Positions 1 through 7,085 of a stretch of 10,477 bases of DNA are shown here, piece after piece. Origin of the DNA: Lachnospiraceae bacterium (GTDB taxonomy: Bacteria > Bacillota > Clostridia > Lachnospirales > Lachnospiraceae); contig JAFPYK010000007.1 in the NCBI GenBank assembly GCA_017412265.1, forward strand, positions 1 to 10,477. The letters run 5' to 3'. Every line of letters starts with the position of its first letter. Position 1 is the first letter of the stretch. The notes under the pieces are model-generated. The model saw only the letters and a list, made by a program, of their open reading frames with translations. It was not told where the DNA came from and made no database searches. The position numbers were made by a program, and so were the translations under genes.

Positions 1-123
1 CACTGCCCTGCAGTACATCAGACCTTACAATCACTTAAACTGCGTCCCAAAGCCGCTTACGCACCGCTGCACCGAGGCACCCGAGGCGAAAGCCGCGTCC
101 TGAAAACACCCTTCGCCTCACCG
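1..123. other. Non-coding left edge downstream of the operon, with a weak stem-loop
   Basis: No gene can be supported here. Bases 83-90 and 112-119 are perfect 8-base inverted repeats (GAGGCGAA / TTCGCCTC) around a 21-base interior, 5 to 41 bases beyond the stop of the deaminase-like gene. On the minus strand no T-run follows the stem, so it is at best a weak or factor-assisted terminator, or a 3' end stabiliser. Bases 2-14 contain another small 5-base inverted repeat with a 3-base loop. The true end of the operon transcript may lie outside the window. Confidence 0.4.
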
Positions 124-2595
124 TCACCGCAGCAGCTCCGCGTGCCGCAGCACCTCCGCACACACGTCATCCTCGTCCCCGAAGATCGTCACATACCCTT
201 CCAGCGACTCCGCCTTCGTCCGCAGCACCCGCGAATGCCGGCTCACAAACGTCCTGCAGGGATACTTGCTGTTCTTCGCCTCCTGAATCATGTTCGCCCC
301 CGCGCTGTTGCCGTCAAACGCCAGCAGCACGCTCGGCCGCCTCTTGAAGATCTCATACGCCAGGCTCTTATAGATGCCCATCGCCTCCGGCTCAATCGAG
401 ACGCGAATCCTCACACCCGACGCCGCGAGCCTCCCGGCCTCCGCCTGCGAGATCACCGTCGGCACCATCGCATAGATCCGGAACCTCCCGTGATTATGCT
501 CCACGAGATACCTCTCATATCCGGTCATCCGGTGCCCGATGACGAAGAAAATCTTCTTCGGATCCCCGCGCTCCAGAAGCTCATCCAGGATCCCGGCCAT
601 CTCCGGGCGCACCCTCGTCGTGTGGCGGTCATTGTTGAAGCTTCCGCCCACAACCACAACCGGCACCGCGTCCTGCGGCAGCTCCTCGATCTGCCCGGCG
701 AGCACCCGCTGCGCGTCCAGGCCCTTCTTGCCCCGGAAGACCATATCTCCCGCATCCTCCGACTCGGCGATGCGCCTCTCATAGAAAGCTTTCACGCTCT
801 CCTCCGGAGCCGCCTCCCGCAGCAGCCGGTAGCGCCGCTCCTTCTCCGCCACGCCCGCAAGGCTGGCCGAGAGCACCAGCTCCTCGCTCCTGCGCATCTG
901 CATCACTTCCTCGTAGGAGAGCCCCAGCATCTTCTCCAGCGCGAGCTGCTCATCGATCGAATCCGTCCCGTAGAGCGCGCCGCCGTCCGTGCCCTGCACG
1001 CAATAGATTCCCTCCTGCAGGTAGCGCCGCAGCGGATGATTGCCCATATCGCTCAGGTTGTTCAGACGCACATTTGACGTGATCTGGAACTCCAGCACCA
1101 CATGATTCTCCTTCAGTTCCCGGATCAGAGCCCGCCCCTTGGCGGTCTTCAGGCTCGGCGTGTACAGGCCGTGCCCGATCCGGAAATGAGGCATCGCCTG
1201 TCCCGGCGCGAGCGCCTCCCGAATCATCCCGATACTGCTCGCCACATTATCCCGCAGCGCGTCATTTTCACCCGCGTGGATGCGGATCACGTACGAAGGA
1301 TCCTCCGCGGCGATCTTCACGATCTCCCGCATCACCGGCGCCAGCTCCCGGATGTCATTGATCTCCTCGCCGACCACGTCACTGCCGGCCACATAAGGAT
1401 CACAGGCCACCGCGCGCAGCGTCTGCAGGTTCTCGCGGAAATAATCTCCTGCGACGATCCGGTCCTTCACGATCGTCAGCGGAATCCGCCGAAGCGCGGC
1501 CAGGAAGCGCAGCTTCACGCCGGTCAGCGCCTCGATCTGCGGCATCACCTCGTGGACCTGGGCAAGCATTTCCGCGGCCCCGTCCTTCTTCACCAGCGTC
1601 GTATCCGAGATCTCCGCGTACGAGATGCCCTGCGCCGCATATCCTCTGGCGACCCACAGAAGCTTGTCCTGGAAGAGCGTATTGCGGGCAAATGCGTTCG
1701 TCTCCCGGTCACGGATCATCTGCTCCGCGGCCGCCGCCACGTCCGCGTCCGGAATCCGGCGCAGTCGGTCCCTCTCCACCGGGATCGGGTCATCCGCCGC
1801 GATCCCCTTCGTGAACACATACCGGTAGAGGTAGACCTTCTCCAGGTTCGTGAACACCGCCTGCCCGTCCTTCATGATCGAGAGCGAGGCCCGGATGCGC
1901 GGGATATTGTAGGTCGCGTCATTGAAGTTATTGATGATCAGGTCCGCAAAATTCAGGAAGGTGTTGTCATCGATGCGGCGCACGAGGTATTTGCCCGTCA
2001 GGCCGCAGTCCGCGCACGCTTCCTCCGCCGCCCGCCGCCTCTCGGCGAGCACCTCCTCCTGCCTGGACGTCAGCCGCAGCCCCAGCTTCTTGATGTAATA
2101 GAGCGGATAGCGGATCTGATGCACGATGCCCAGCGCGATCAGCACGTCCGGCGACAGGTTCGCGTTCATGTGCGTGTGCTGGTCCGTGCGGAACTTGCAT
2201 TCCTGCAGCAGGTAGGTCTTGACGATCGTCTTCTCGATGCTCAGCCGGTAATCCTTCGTCTGGCTCATCAGGGTCTTCGAGATGGCCGGCACCTGCGCCT
2301 TCATCTCGATCGTCCCGTCCGGGAAGATATTGGCCACCTTCGTGCCGCCCAGCCGGAAGATATAGAGCCTCCGGTTATAGCCGTCGATATAGCAGGGCAC
2401 CCTCCCGCGGATCACGCGCAGGCCGCGCTCGTCTTCCGACAGCGGAAGACCGCAGAGCTTAGCCAGATTCGTGATCAGGTTGCCGGTCCCGTGGTTGGGC
2501 GTGCGGAGCACATAAGAGAGCTCCTCCCCGTCCTGATAGAGATCGACGATCATATCCTTTTCCTTGTCCAGATAAAACCGGTTCAGCCAGTTCAT
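124..2595 (-). CDS. Adenosine/AMP-deaminase-like metallohydrolase with C-terminal SLOG-like domain
   Basis: This 823-residue protein has three parts. Residues 1-130 are an unrecognised N-terminal region. Residues about 131-590 form an adenosine-deaminase-family TIM barrel (A_deaminase, PF00962-like). Its motifs appear in order: HTH (H140, H142, metal), a YAEIS strand near 326, an R-rich strand ending at R370, GSDVVGEE (404-411), IHAGEN (H440, proposed catalytic E443), RIGHG (H475), TSN (506-508), NHPL (519-522) and TDGG (D537, metal). The Asp-Asp of classical deaminases is Asp-Gly here (D537-G538), so the ring-contacting second Asp is missing and the substrate may differ. HTH and HAGE are about 100 residues further apart than in small adenosine deaminases, closer to AMP-deaminase-like proteins. 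Residues about 643-810 resemble a Rossmann-type SLOG/YspA-like domain: VVVVGGSFN, FFVIGHR, then LLAFDGNSAGANMIQEAK. The start is supported by GAGGT five bases upstream. It is the last gene of the operon, 22 bases after the DUF4298 gene. Deaminase homology is seen clearly; substrate and role are unknown. Confidence 0.85.
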   Translation of the reverse strand: MNWLNRFYLDKEKDMIVDLYQDGEELSYVLRTPNHGTGNLITNLAKLCGLPLSEDERGLRVIRGRVPCYIDGYNRRLYIFRLGGTKVANIFPDGTIEMKAQVPAISKTLMSQTKDYRLSIEKTIVKTYLLQECKFRTDQHTHMNANLSPDVLIALGIVHQIRYPLYYIKKLGLRLTSRQEEVLAERRRAAEEACADCGLTGKYLVRRIDDNTFLNFADLIINNFNDATYNIPRIRASLSIMKDGQAVFTNLEKVYLYRYVFTKGIAADDPIPVERDRLRRIPDADVAAAAEQMIRDRETNAFARNTLFQDKLLWVARGYAAQGISYAEISDTTLVKKDGAAEMLAQVHEVMPQIEALTGVKLRFLAALRRIPLTIVKDRIVAGDYFRENLQTLRAVACDPYVAGSDVVGEEINDIRELAPVMREIVKIAAEDPSYVIRIHAGENDALRDNVASSIGMIREALAPGQAMPHFRIGHGLYTPSLKTAKGRALIRELKENHVVLEFQITSNVRLNNLSDMGNHPLRRYLQEGIYCVQGTDGGALYGTDSIDEQLALEKMLGLSYEEVMQMRRSEELVLSASLAGVAEKERRYRLLREAAPEESVKAFYERRIAESEDAGDMVFRGKKGLDAQRVLAGQIEELPQDAVPVVVVGGSFNNDRHTTRVRPEMAGILDELLERGDPKKIFFVIGHRMTGYERYLVEHNHGRFRIYAMVPTVISQAEAGRLAASGVRIRVSIEPEAMGIYKSLAYEIFKRRPSVLLAFDGNSAGANMIQEAKNSKYPCRTFVSRHSRVLRTKAESLEGYVTIFGDEDDVCAEVLRHAELLR

Positions 2596-2617
2596 TGCAC
2601 ACCTCGTCCCAGGCCCG

Positions 2618-2917
2618 TCAGGCCTTCGTCTTCTTGCCCAGTTTGTTCATCCGCTTCTTCAGCGCGTCCGTGTCCGTCAGCAGGTCATAGACCGCATCCT
2701 CCGAGAGCACCCCGCAGAGAATCTCCTCCGGGATCTTCCCGGCTTCCCGGTCTTCATAATCCTTGCGCCACAGCTTTCCCGTATAGTAGCGCTCCAGCTT
2801 CGCGAGGTCGCCCTTCGCGGCCTCATAACCGTCCAGCGCCGCCTCCAGCGCGTCCGCGGCCGCCCGCACCCGGTTCAGCCGCTCCTCCATCACTTCAATC
2901 CGCTCGATCTGTTTCAT
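2618..2917 (-). CDS. DUF4298 domain-containing protein
   Basis: This small 99-residue soluble protein has no signal peptide or membrane segment. The first half is a helical, charged stretch (residues 1-46, heptad-like, LERYY at 41-45). It is followed by LWRKDYEDREAGKIPEE and the hallmark GVLSEDAVYDLL (69-80), then a Lys-rich tail. This pattern is that of the DUF4298 family, which occurs in Bacillota and has no established function. The start ATG lies three bases after the permease stop, and GGAGTGAG, acting as ribosome binding site, overlaps that stop codon, so translation is probably coupled to the permease. The deaminase-like gene follows after 22 bases. Placement between a transporter and an enzyme suggests co-expression, but no function can be deduced. 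Confidence 0.85.
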   Translation of the reverse strand: MKQIERIEVMEERLNRVRAAADALEAALDGYEAAKGDLAKLERYYTGKLWRKDYEDREAGKIPEEILCGVLSEDAVYDLLTDTDALKKRMNKLGKKTKA

Positions 2918-2920
2918 AAC

Positions 2921-5900
2921 TCACTCCACACTCTTTAACGATTCCACCATATCAATCTTCTTCAGCTGGAAATACATCATCCCGTTGACCACCATCGAGA
3001 AGACGAAGGTCAGCAGCGCGCTCCAGAGATAGCTCGACACCGCGATCTCCCGCCCGAACATGATCAGCTCGACCTCCACCGTCGTGATCACATACGCGTG
3101 CAGCAGCTTGCCGAAGACCAGCCCCAGCAGGATGCCCAGCACCGTCAGGATCATATTCTCACGGTACACATAGGCCGCGACCTCCGGGTCATAGAAACCC
3201 AGGACCTTCAGCGTCGCAAGCTCCCGCTTCCGCTCGCCGATATTGATGTTGTTCAGGTTATAGATGACCACAAATGCCAGCAGCGCCGCGGCCGTGATGA
3301 TCACCGTGATCACCAGGCCCAGGCTGTCGAGCATATCGTCGATGGTGTCCCGGATCTCGTCAGCAAACCGGATCTGCACGATCGAATCCTGCGCGAGGAT
3401 CCTCGTCGCAAATGCCGCCTCATCCCCCTCCTTCAGAGTGATCAGGCAGCTGTTGTACTCCGGCGCCTCGCCGGTCAGCCGCTCGTAGAGCGCCGGCGTC
3501 ATATACACATAATTCTGGTAATAATTTTCCGTGATCCCGGCCACGGTGAGCGTCTCCTCGTGGTCCTCCGAGACCCGGATCCGGAAGGTCTCCCCCGGCT
3601 TCACGCCGAGCCGGTCCGCGGTCTTTTCCGCGATCACGACGCTCTCGTCATCCAGCACGAAATCCTCGTTTGCCCCGCGCTCGCGGATGTGGATGAACTC
3701 TCCCAGCTTCCCCGGCTCCTTCGCCACGAATACCGTGCCCGAGATCGTCTTCGCCCCGAGCAGGTCCATCGTCTCCTGCCTCGTATAGAGATAGCCGTCG
3801 ACCATCTCGTCTCCCCGCAGGGCCTCCTCCGCGGCCTGCTGCTTGCGGTCCGAAGTCCGGACGTCCACCGCGGCCACCGCGTCATACATATGCAGGTCCA
3901 CAAACTGCTTCGAGGAGACTGCCGAGATCGAATCCAGCAGGCCGAAGCCCACGATCACCAGGCCCATGCAGCCCGCGATGCCGAGCAGCGTCATCACCAG
4001 GCGCTTGCGGTAGCGCAGCAGGTTCCTCACCGTGGACTTGCGGGTAAATGAAACCTTCTTCCAGAAGGAGAACCTCTCGAGCCAGATCTTCCGGCCCGAT
4101 TTCGGCGCCTCCGGGCGCATCAGCTGCGCCGGCACCTCCCGCAGCTCCCGGCGGCAGGCCGCATACGTCGCCGCGAGGATGCAGCCGCAGGCCACCGCCA
4201 TCGCGAGCAGCCCGAGCCCCCACTGGTAAGGGATCCGGATATCCTTAATGCTTGTATAGAGGATCCCGTACGTCTTGATGATGACATACGGCAGGACCTT
4301 CTCTCCGAAGAGCAGCCCGACGATACCGCCCGCCAGGCTCGCGCTCAGGCCGTAGGCCAGGTATTTGCCCACCGTCTCGTGCGGCTCGAATCCCAGCGCC
4401 TTCAGCGTCCCGATCTGCATCCGCTCTTCCTTCACCATCCGCGTCATCGTCGTCAGGGACACCAGCATCGCCACCAGGAAAAAGATCACCGGAAATACCC
4501 GGCCGAGCGCGCCGATATTCGTCGCGTCGCGGTCGTACTCGTCATACACCGGCGAGAACTCCGTCCGGTCCTGGACGATCCACTCCGCGTCATCAATCTT
4601 CGCGATCTCATCCTCCGCGTCCGCGATCTGTACCTCCGCGTCCGCAATCTCCGCCTCCGCGTCCGCGATCTTCTCATTCGCTTCCGCCTCCGCGTCCCGG
4701 TACTCCTGCCAGCCGTCGGCCAGCTCCTTCTCGCCGTCCTCGACCTCCTGCTTCGCCTTCTTCAGGTCCCGCTCATTCTGCGCGATCGTCCGTTTCGCCT
4801 TCGCGATCTTCGTCTCGCCCGAAGAGATCTTCCGCTTCGCCTCCGCGATCTCAAGCTCGCCGGAGCTCACCTGCTCCTCGGCCTCATCCAGCTGCTTCTG
4901 GCCCTCCGCGATCTGCTCCTCCGCGGCCTCCACTTCCGTCTCCGAAGCCTCAAGCACTGCCATCTGCTGCTCCAGCTCCTCCCGGCCGGCCGCGATCTCC
5001 GCTCTGGCCGCGGCGATCTGTTCCTCGCCGGCCGCCACCGCGGCAAGTCCCGCGTCAATCTGCGCCTTCGCCGCGGCATACTCCTCCGCGGGCATATAAT
5101 CCTTGCCGGCCTCCAGCGCGGCAAGCGAAGTCTCAAGCTCCGTCTTCTGCGCGGCAAGAGCCGTCTCCTGTGTGTCAAGCTCCTCCTCTGCCGCGTCCAG
5201 CTCTGCCTCCGCCTGCGCAGCAGCTTCCTTGCCGGCATCGACCTCCGCCCTGGCCTCCTCGACCTGTTTCTTCTGTTCCTCGAAGGTCTCCTTCTTCTCG
5301 TCCAGCTCTTTCCTGGCTTCCTTGATCTTCTTCTCTCCGGCTTCCGTGTCCTTCTTCGCCTTGGCAAGGTCCTTCTCATTGGACGAGAGGGTCCGTTTCG
5401 CCTTCGCGATCTCCGCTTCCCCGTCCTCGATCTTCTTCTTCGCGTCCGCCAGCTCCTCTTCCGCGTCCTTAAGCTCTTGCCTTGCCTTCGACAGTTCCTC
5501 GTCCGCCTCCGCCTTCGCGTCCGCCAGCTTCTCCTTGCCTTCCCGAAGATCCTCCTTCGCCTCGTCGAGCTTCTCCGTCGCCTCGTCGACGATCTCCTGG
5601 TGCCTCGCCTCGCACAGCTCATCCTCCACCGAGGCGAGCGCGTCCTCACCGTCATCCCGGATCTGCTCATACACATCCGAATAACAGAGCGGCTCCGCGC
5701 TTCCCGACAGCTGCACCAGCACGTCCGTGTAATAATCCTGCACGAAGCTCTCCCGCGGCACAAGCATCAGCCCGTCCAGCGCTCCGTCGCCGACCGTCGA
5801 ACTGCCCCTCGCCAGCGAGATGAAGTACGGGTGCTCCGCAAAGCCGCACACGCGGAACGTCCCCACACCGAGCACGTCCTCGATATCCTCCGGGGCAAAT

Positions 5901-6337
5901 GAGATCTCATCCCCGATCTGATACTCGCCCAGTATCCGCATGCCCTCGTCCAGAAGGCACTCATCCGGCGCTTCGGGGAGCCTCCCCTCCGTCACCCGCG
6001 GCAGATTCATCCGGTCCGACAGGCTCATCACCCGCAGATTGCATTCACTTCTCCCGCGGATGCCGATCAGGTCCTTGAAATAATCCCCCTCGGCACATTC
6101 CACGCCCGGCAGCCCGCCGATGCGCTCCACGTCACGCTCCGTCATGCCGAGCGTCCCGATCACGCGCAGGTCCGCCATCTGTCTCGCGTCATAGAACGCG
6201 TCTCCGGACAGCCGCATATCCGGCTCCGCCGAACGGATGCCGGAGAAGAACGCCACCCCCAGGGCAACGATCAGAAACATGGAAAAGAACCGGCTGCGGG
6301 TCTTGCGAACCGTCCGTATCCATTCCCGAACTAACAT
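2921..6337 (-). CDS. FtsX/MacB-like ABC transporter permease with long coiled coil
   Basis: This is the membrane subunit of the ABC complex formed with the ATPase just upstream. I place the start at 6337 because GGAGGG (6342-6347) sits five bases before this ATG, which encodes MLVREWIRTV. An ATG at 6406 would add 23 Arg/Ser-rich residues overlapping the ATPase gene and is less likely. The protein is 1138 residues long. Residues 17-34 are the first membrane helix and 35-238 an extracytoplasmic domain. Residues about 239-584 are an Ala/Glu/Lys/Asp-rich coiled coil. Residues 613-727 are a first FtsX module (three helices; EERMQIGTLKALGF at 637-650). A helix at about 781-802 and a second extracytoplasmic domain follow. 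The second FtsX module is at 1005-1124 (ERKRELATLKVLGF at 1035-1048). That gives eight predicted helices. Permeases with such an inserted coiled coil are common in Clostridia, usually annotated only as FtsX-like permease. The substrate, if any, is unknown; mechanotransmission rather than transport is possible. Confidence 0.9.
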   Translation of the reverse strand: MLVREWIRTVRKTRSRFFSMFLIVALGVAFFSGIRSAEPDMRLSGDAFYDARQMADLRVIGTLGMTERDVERIGGLPGVECAEGDYFKDLIGIRGRSECNLRVMSLSDRMNLPRVTEGRLPEAPDECLLDEGMRILGEYQIGDEISFAPEDIEDVLGVGTFRVCGFAEHPYFISLARGSSTVGDGALDGLMLVPRESFVQDYYTDVLVQLSGSAEPLCYSDVYEQIRDDGEDALASVEDELCEARHQEIVDEATEKLDEAKEDLREGKEKLADAKAEADEELSKARQELKDAEEELADAKKKIEDGEAEIAKAKRTLSSNEKDLAKAKKDTEAGEKKIKEARKELDEKKETFEEQKKQVEEARAEVDAGKEAAAQAEAELDAAEEELDTQETALAAQKTELETSLAALEAGKDYMPAEEYAAAKAQIDAGLAAVAAGEEQIAAARAEIAAGREELEQQMAVLEASETEVEAAEEQIAEGQKQLDEAEEQVSSGELEIAEAKRKISSGETKIAKAKRTIAQNERDLKKAKQEVEDGEKELADGWQEYRDAEAEANEKIADAEAEIADAEVQIADAEDEIAKIDDAEWIVQDRTEFSPVYDEYDRDATNIGALGRVFPVIFFLVAMLVSLTTMTRMVKEERMQIGTLKALGFEPHETVGKYLAYGLSASLAGGIVGLLFGEKVLPYVIIKTYGILYTSIKDIRIPYQWGLGLLAMAVACGCILAATYAACRRELREVPAQLMRPEAPKSGRKIWLERFSFWKKVSFTRKSTVRNLLRYRKRLVMTLLGIAGCMGLVIVGFGLLDSISAVSSKQFVDLHMYDAVAAVDVRTSDRKQQAAEEALRGDEMVDGYLYTRQETMDLLGAKTISGTVFVAKEPGKLGEFIHIRERGANEDFVLDDESVVIAEKTADRLGVKPGETFRIRVSEDHEETLTVAGITENYYQNYVYMTPALYERLTGEAPEYNSCLITLKEGDEAAFATRILAQDSIVQIRFADEIRDTIDDMLDSLGLVITVIITAAALLAFVVIYNLNNINIGERKRELATLKVLGFYDPEVAAYVYRENMILTVLGILLGLVFGKLLHAYVITTVEVELIMFGREIAVSSYLWSALLTFVFSMVVNGMMYFQLKKIDMVESLKSVE
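4694..5416 (-). repeat. In-frame duplicated coiled-coil segment within the permease gene
   Basis: Two 120-base segments of the permease gene, at 5297-5416 (residues 308-347) and 4694-4813 (residues 509-548), encode closely similar 40-residue stretches. Both contain IAKAKRT, then NE(K/R)DL, KAK and GEK in the same register. At the DNA level 22 bases are identical between 5391-5412 and 4788-4809, exactly 603 bases (201 codons) apart. This indicates that the coiled coil grew by internal duplication. Recombination between the copies would delete 201 codons and keep the reading frame. Confidence 0.7.
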
Positions 6338-6368
6338 ACAACCCTCCGTTTCGGAGCGGCTCCTCCCA

Positions 6369-7070
6369 CTACCACTCAATCTCCTGCACCGAAACCGGCG
6401 CTTCATTTCTCACAATCTTGCTCACCCGGCCGTTCTTGAGCCGGATCACCCGGTCGCCCATCGGGGCGATCGCCTGGTTGTGCGTGATGACGATCACCGT
6501 CATCCCCCGCGCCCGGCACGTATCCTGCAGCAGTTTCAGGATCGCCTTGCCGGTCTGGTAATCGAGCGCGCCCGTCGGCTCATCGCACAGCAGAAGCTTC
6601 GGATTCTTCGCGAGCGCACGCGCGATCGACACCCGCTGCTGCTCGCCGCCGGAGAGCTGCGCCGGGAAATTATCCATCCTCTCCCGGAGCCCCACCTCGT
6701 CCAGCACGTCCTCCGCCTTCAGCGGGTCCTTGCAGATCTGCAGGGCCAGCTCCACATTCTCCCGCGCGGTCAGATTCTGCACCAGGTTGTAGAACTGGAA
6801 GACAAATCCGATGTCCTCCCTGCGGTATTTCGTCAGCTGCCTCTGTGTAAATGCTCCGATGTCCACCCCGTCCACCAGGATCTTTCCCGAAGTCAGGCTG
6901 TCCATCCCTCCGAGGAGGTTGAGCACCGTGGTCTTGCCGGCCCCCGAAGGTCCCGCAATAATCACGAATTCCCCACGTTCGATCTCAAAATCGATCCCAT
7001 CCGCGGCATGAATCTCCACTTCACCCATCCGATACGTCTTTCGGACGTCTTTCAACTCCACAAAGCTCAT
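6369..7070 (-). CDS. ABC transporter ATP-binding protein, MacB/LolD type
   Basis: This 233-residue cytoplasmic ATPase powers the FtsX-like permease encoded 31 bases downstream. All nucleotide-binding motifs are intact: Walker A GPSGAGKTT (40-48), Q-loop Q92 in FVFQFYNL, signature LSGGEQQR (139-146), Walker B LLLCDEP with D163 and E164, D-loop GALD (167-170) and H-loop H197 in ITHN. The FVFQFYNL Q-loop and the DEPTGALD run are typical of the MacB/LolD/FtsE group rather than of importers. The start follows the lipoprotein stop by 15 bases; the ribosome binding site is a modest GGGGGTAGG stretch. Which substrate or signal the complex handles is not visible; the family includes lipoprotein extractors, peptide exporters and antimicrobial-peptide resistance or sensing modules. 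Confidence 0.95.
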   Translation of the reverse strand: MSFVELKDVRKTYRMGEVEIHAADGIDFEIERGEFVIIAGPSGAGKTTVLNLLGGMDSLTSGKILVDGVDIGAFTQRQLTKYRREDIGFVFQFYNLVQNLTARENVELALQICKDPLKAEDVLDEVGLRERMDNFPAQLSGGEQQRVSIARALAKNPKLLLCDEPTGALDYQTGKAILKLLQDTCRARGMTVIVITHNQAIAPMGDRVIRLKNGRVSKIVRNEAPVSVQEIEW

Positions 7071-7085
7071 GACCTACCCCCGTCC

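Noticed and set aside
124..2595. Assignment as RADAR RdrB or CRISPR Cad1
   Set aside because: No RdrA-like ATPase and no CARF domain or CRISPR genes are visible, and the C-terminal SLOG-like region is not a feature I can tie to either.
2611..2625. Inverted repeat AGGCC/GGCCT at the end of the DUF4298 gene
   Set aside because: It has only a five-base stem across a stop codon in GC-rich DNA with no T-run; it is likely chance and not a terminator within the operon.
1102..2919. 605-codon open frame on the plus strand
   Set aside because: It is the mirror of the deaminase-like and DUF4298 genes. Its translation is rich in Arg, His, Pro and Leu without motifs, as expected opposite GC-biased codons, and the minus-strand genes carry clear family motifs.
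4379..5902. 507-codon and 244-codon plus-strand frames and an Arg-rich minus-strand frame
   Set aside because: All lie over the repetitive coiled coil of the permease. Their low-complexity Leu/Arg/Ser runs come from reading the Ala/Glu/Lys codons in other frames.
6338..6406. 23-residue N-terminal extension of the permease
   Set aside because: It overlaps the ATPase end, is Arg/Ser-rich, and lacks a better ribosome binding site than the GGAGGG before 6337.
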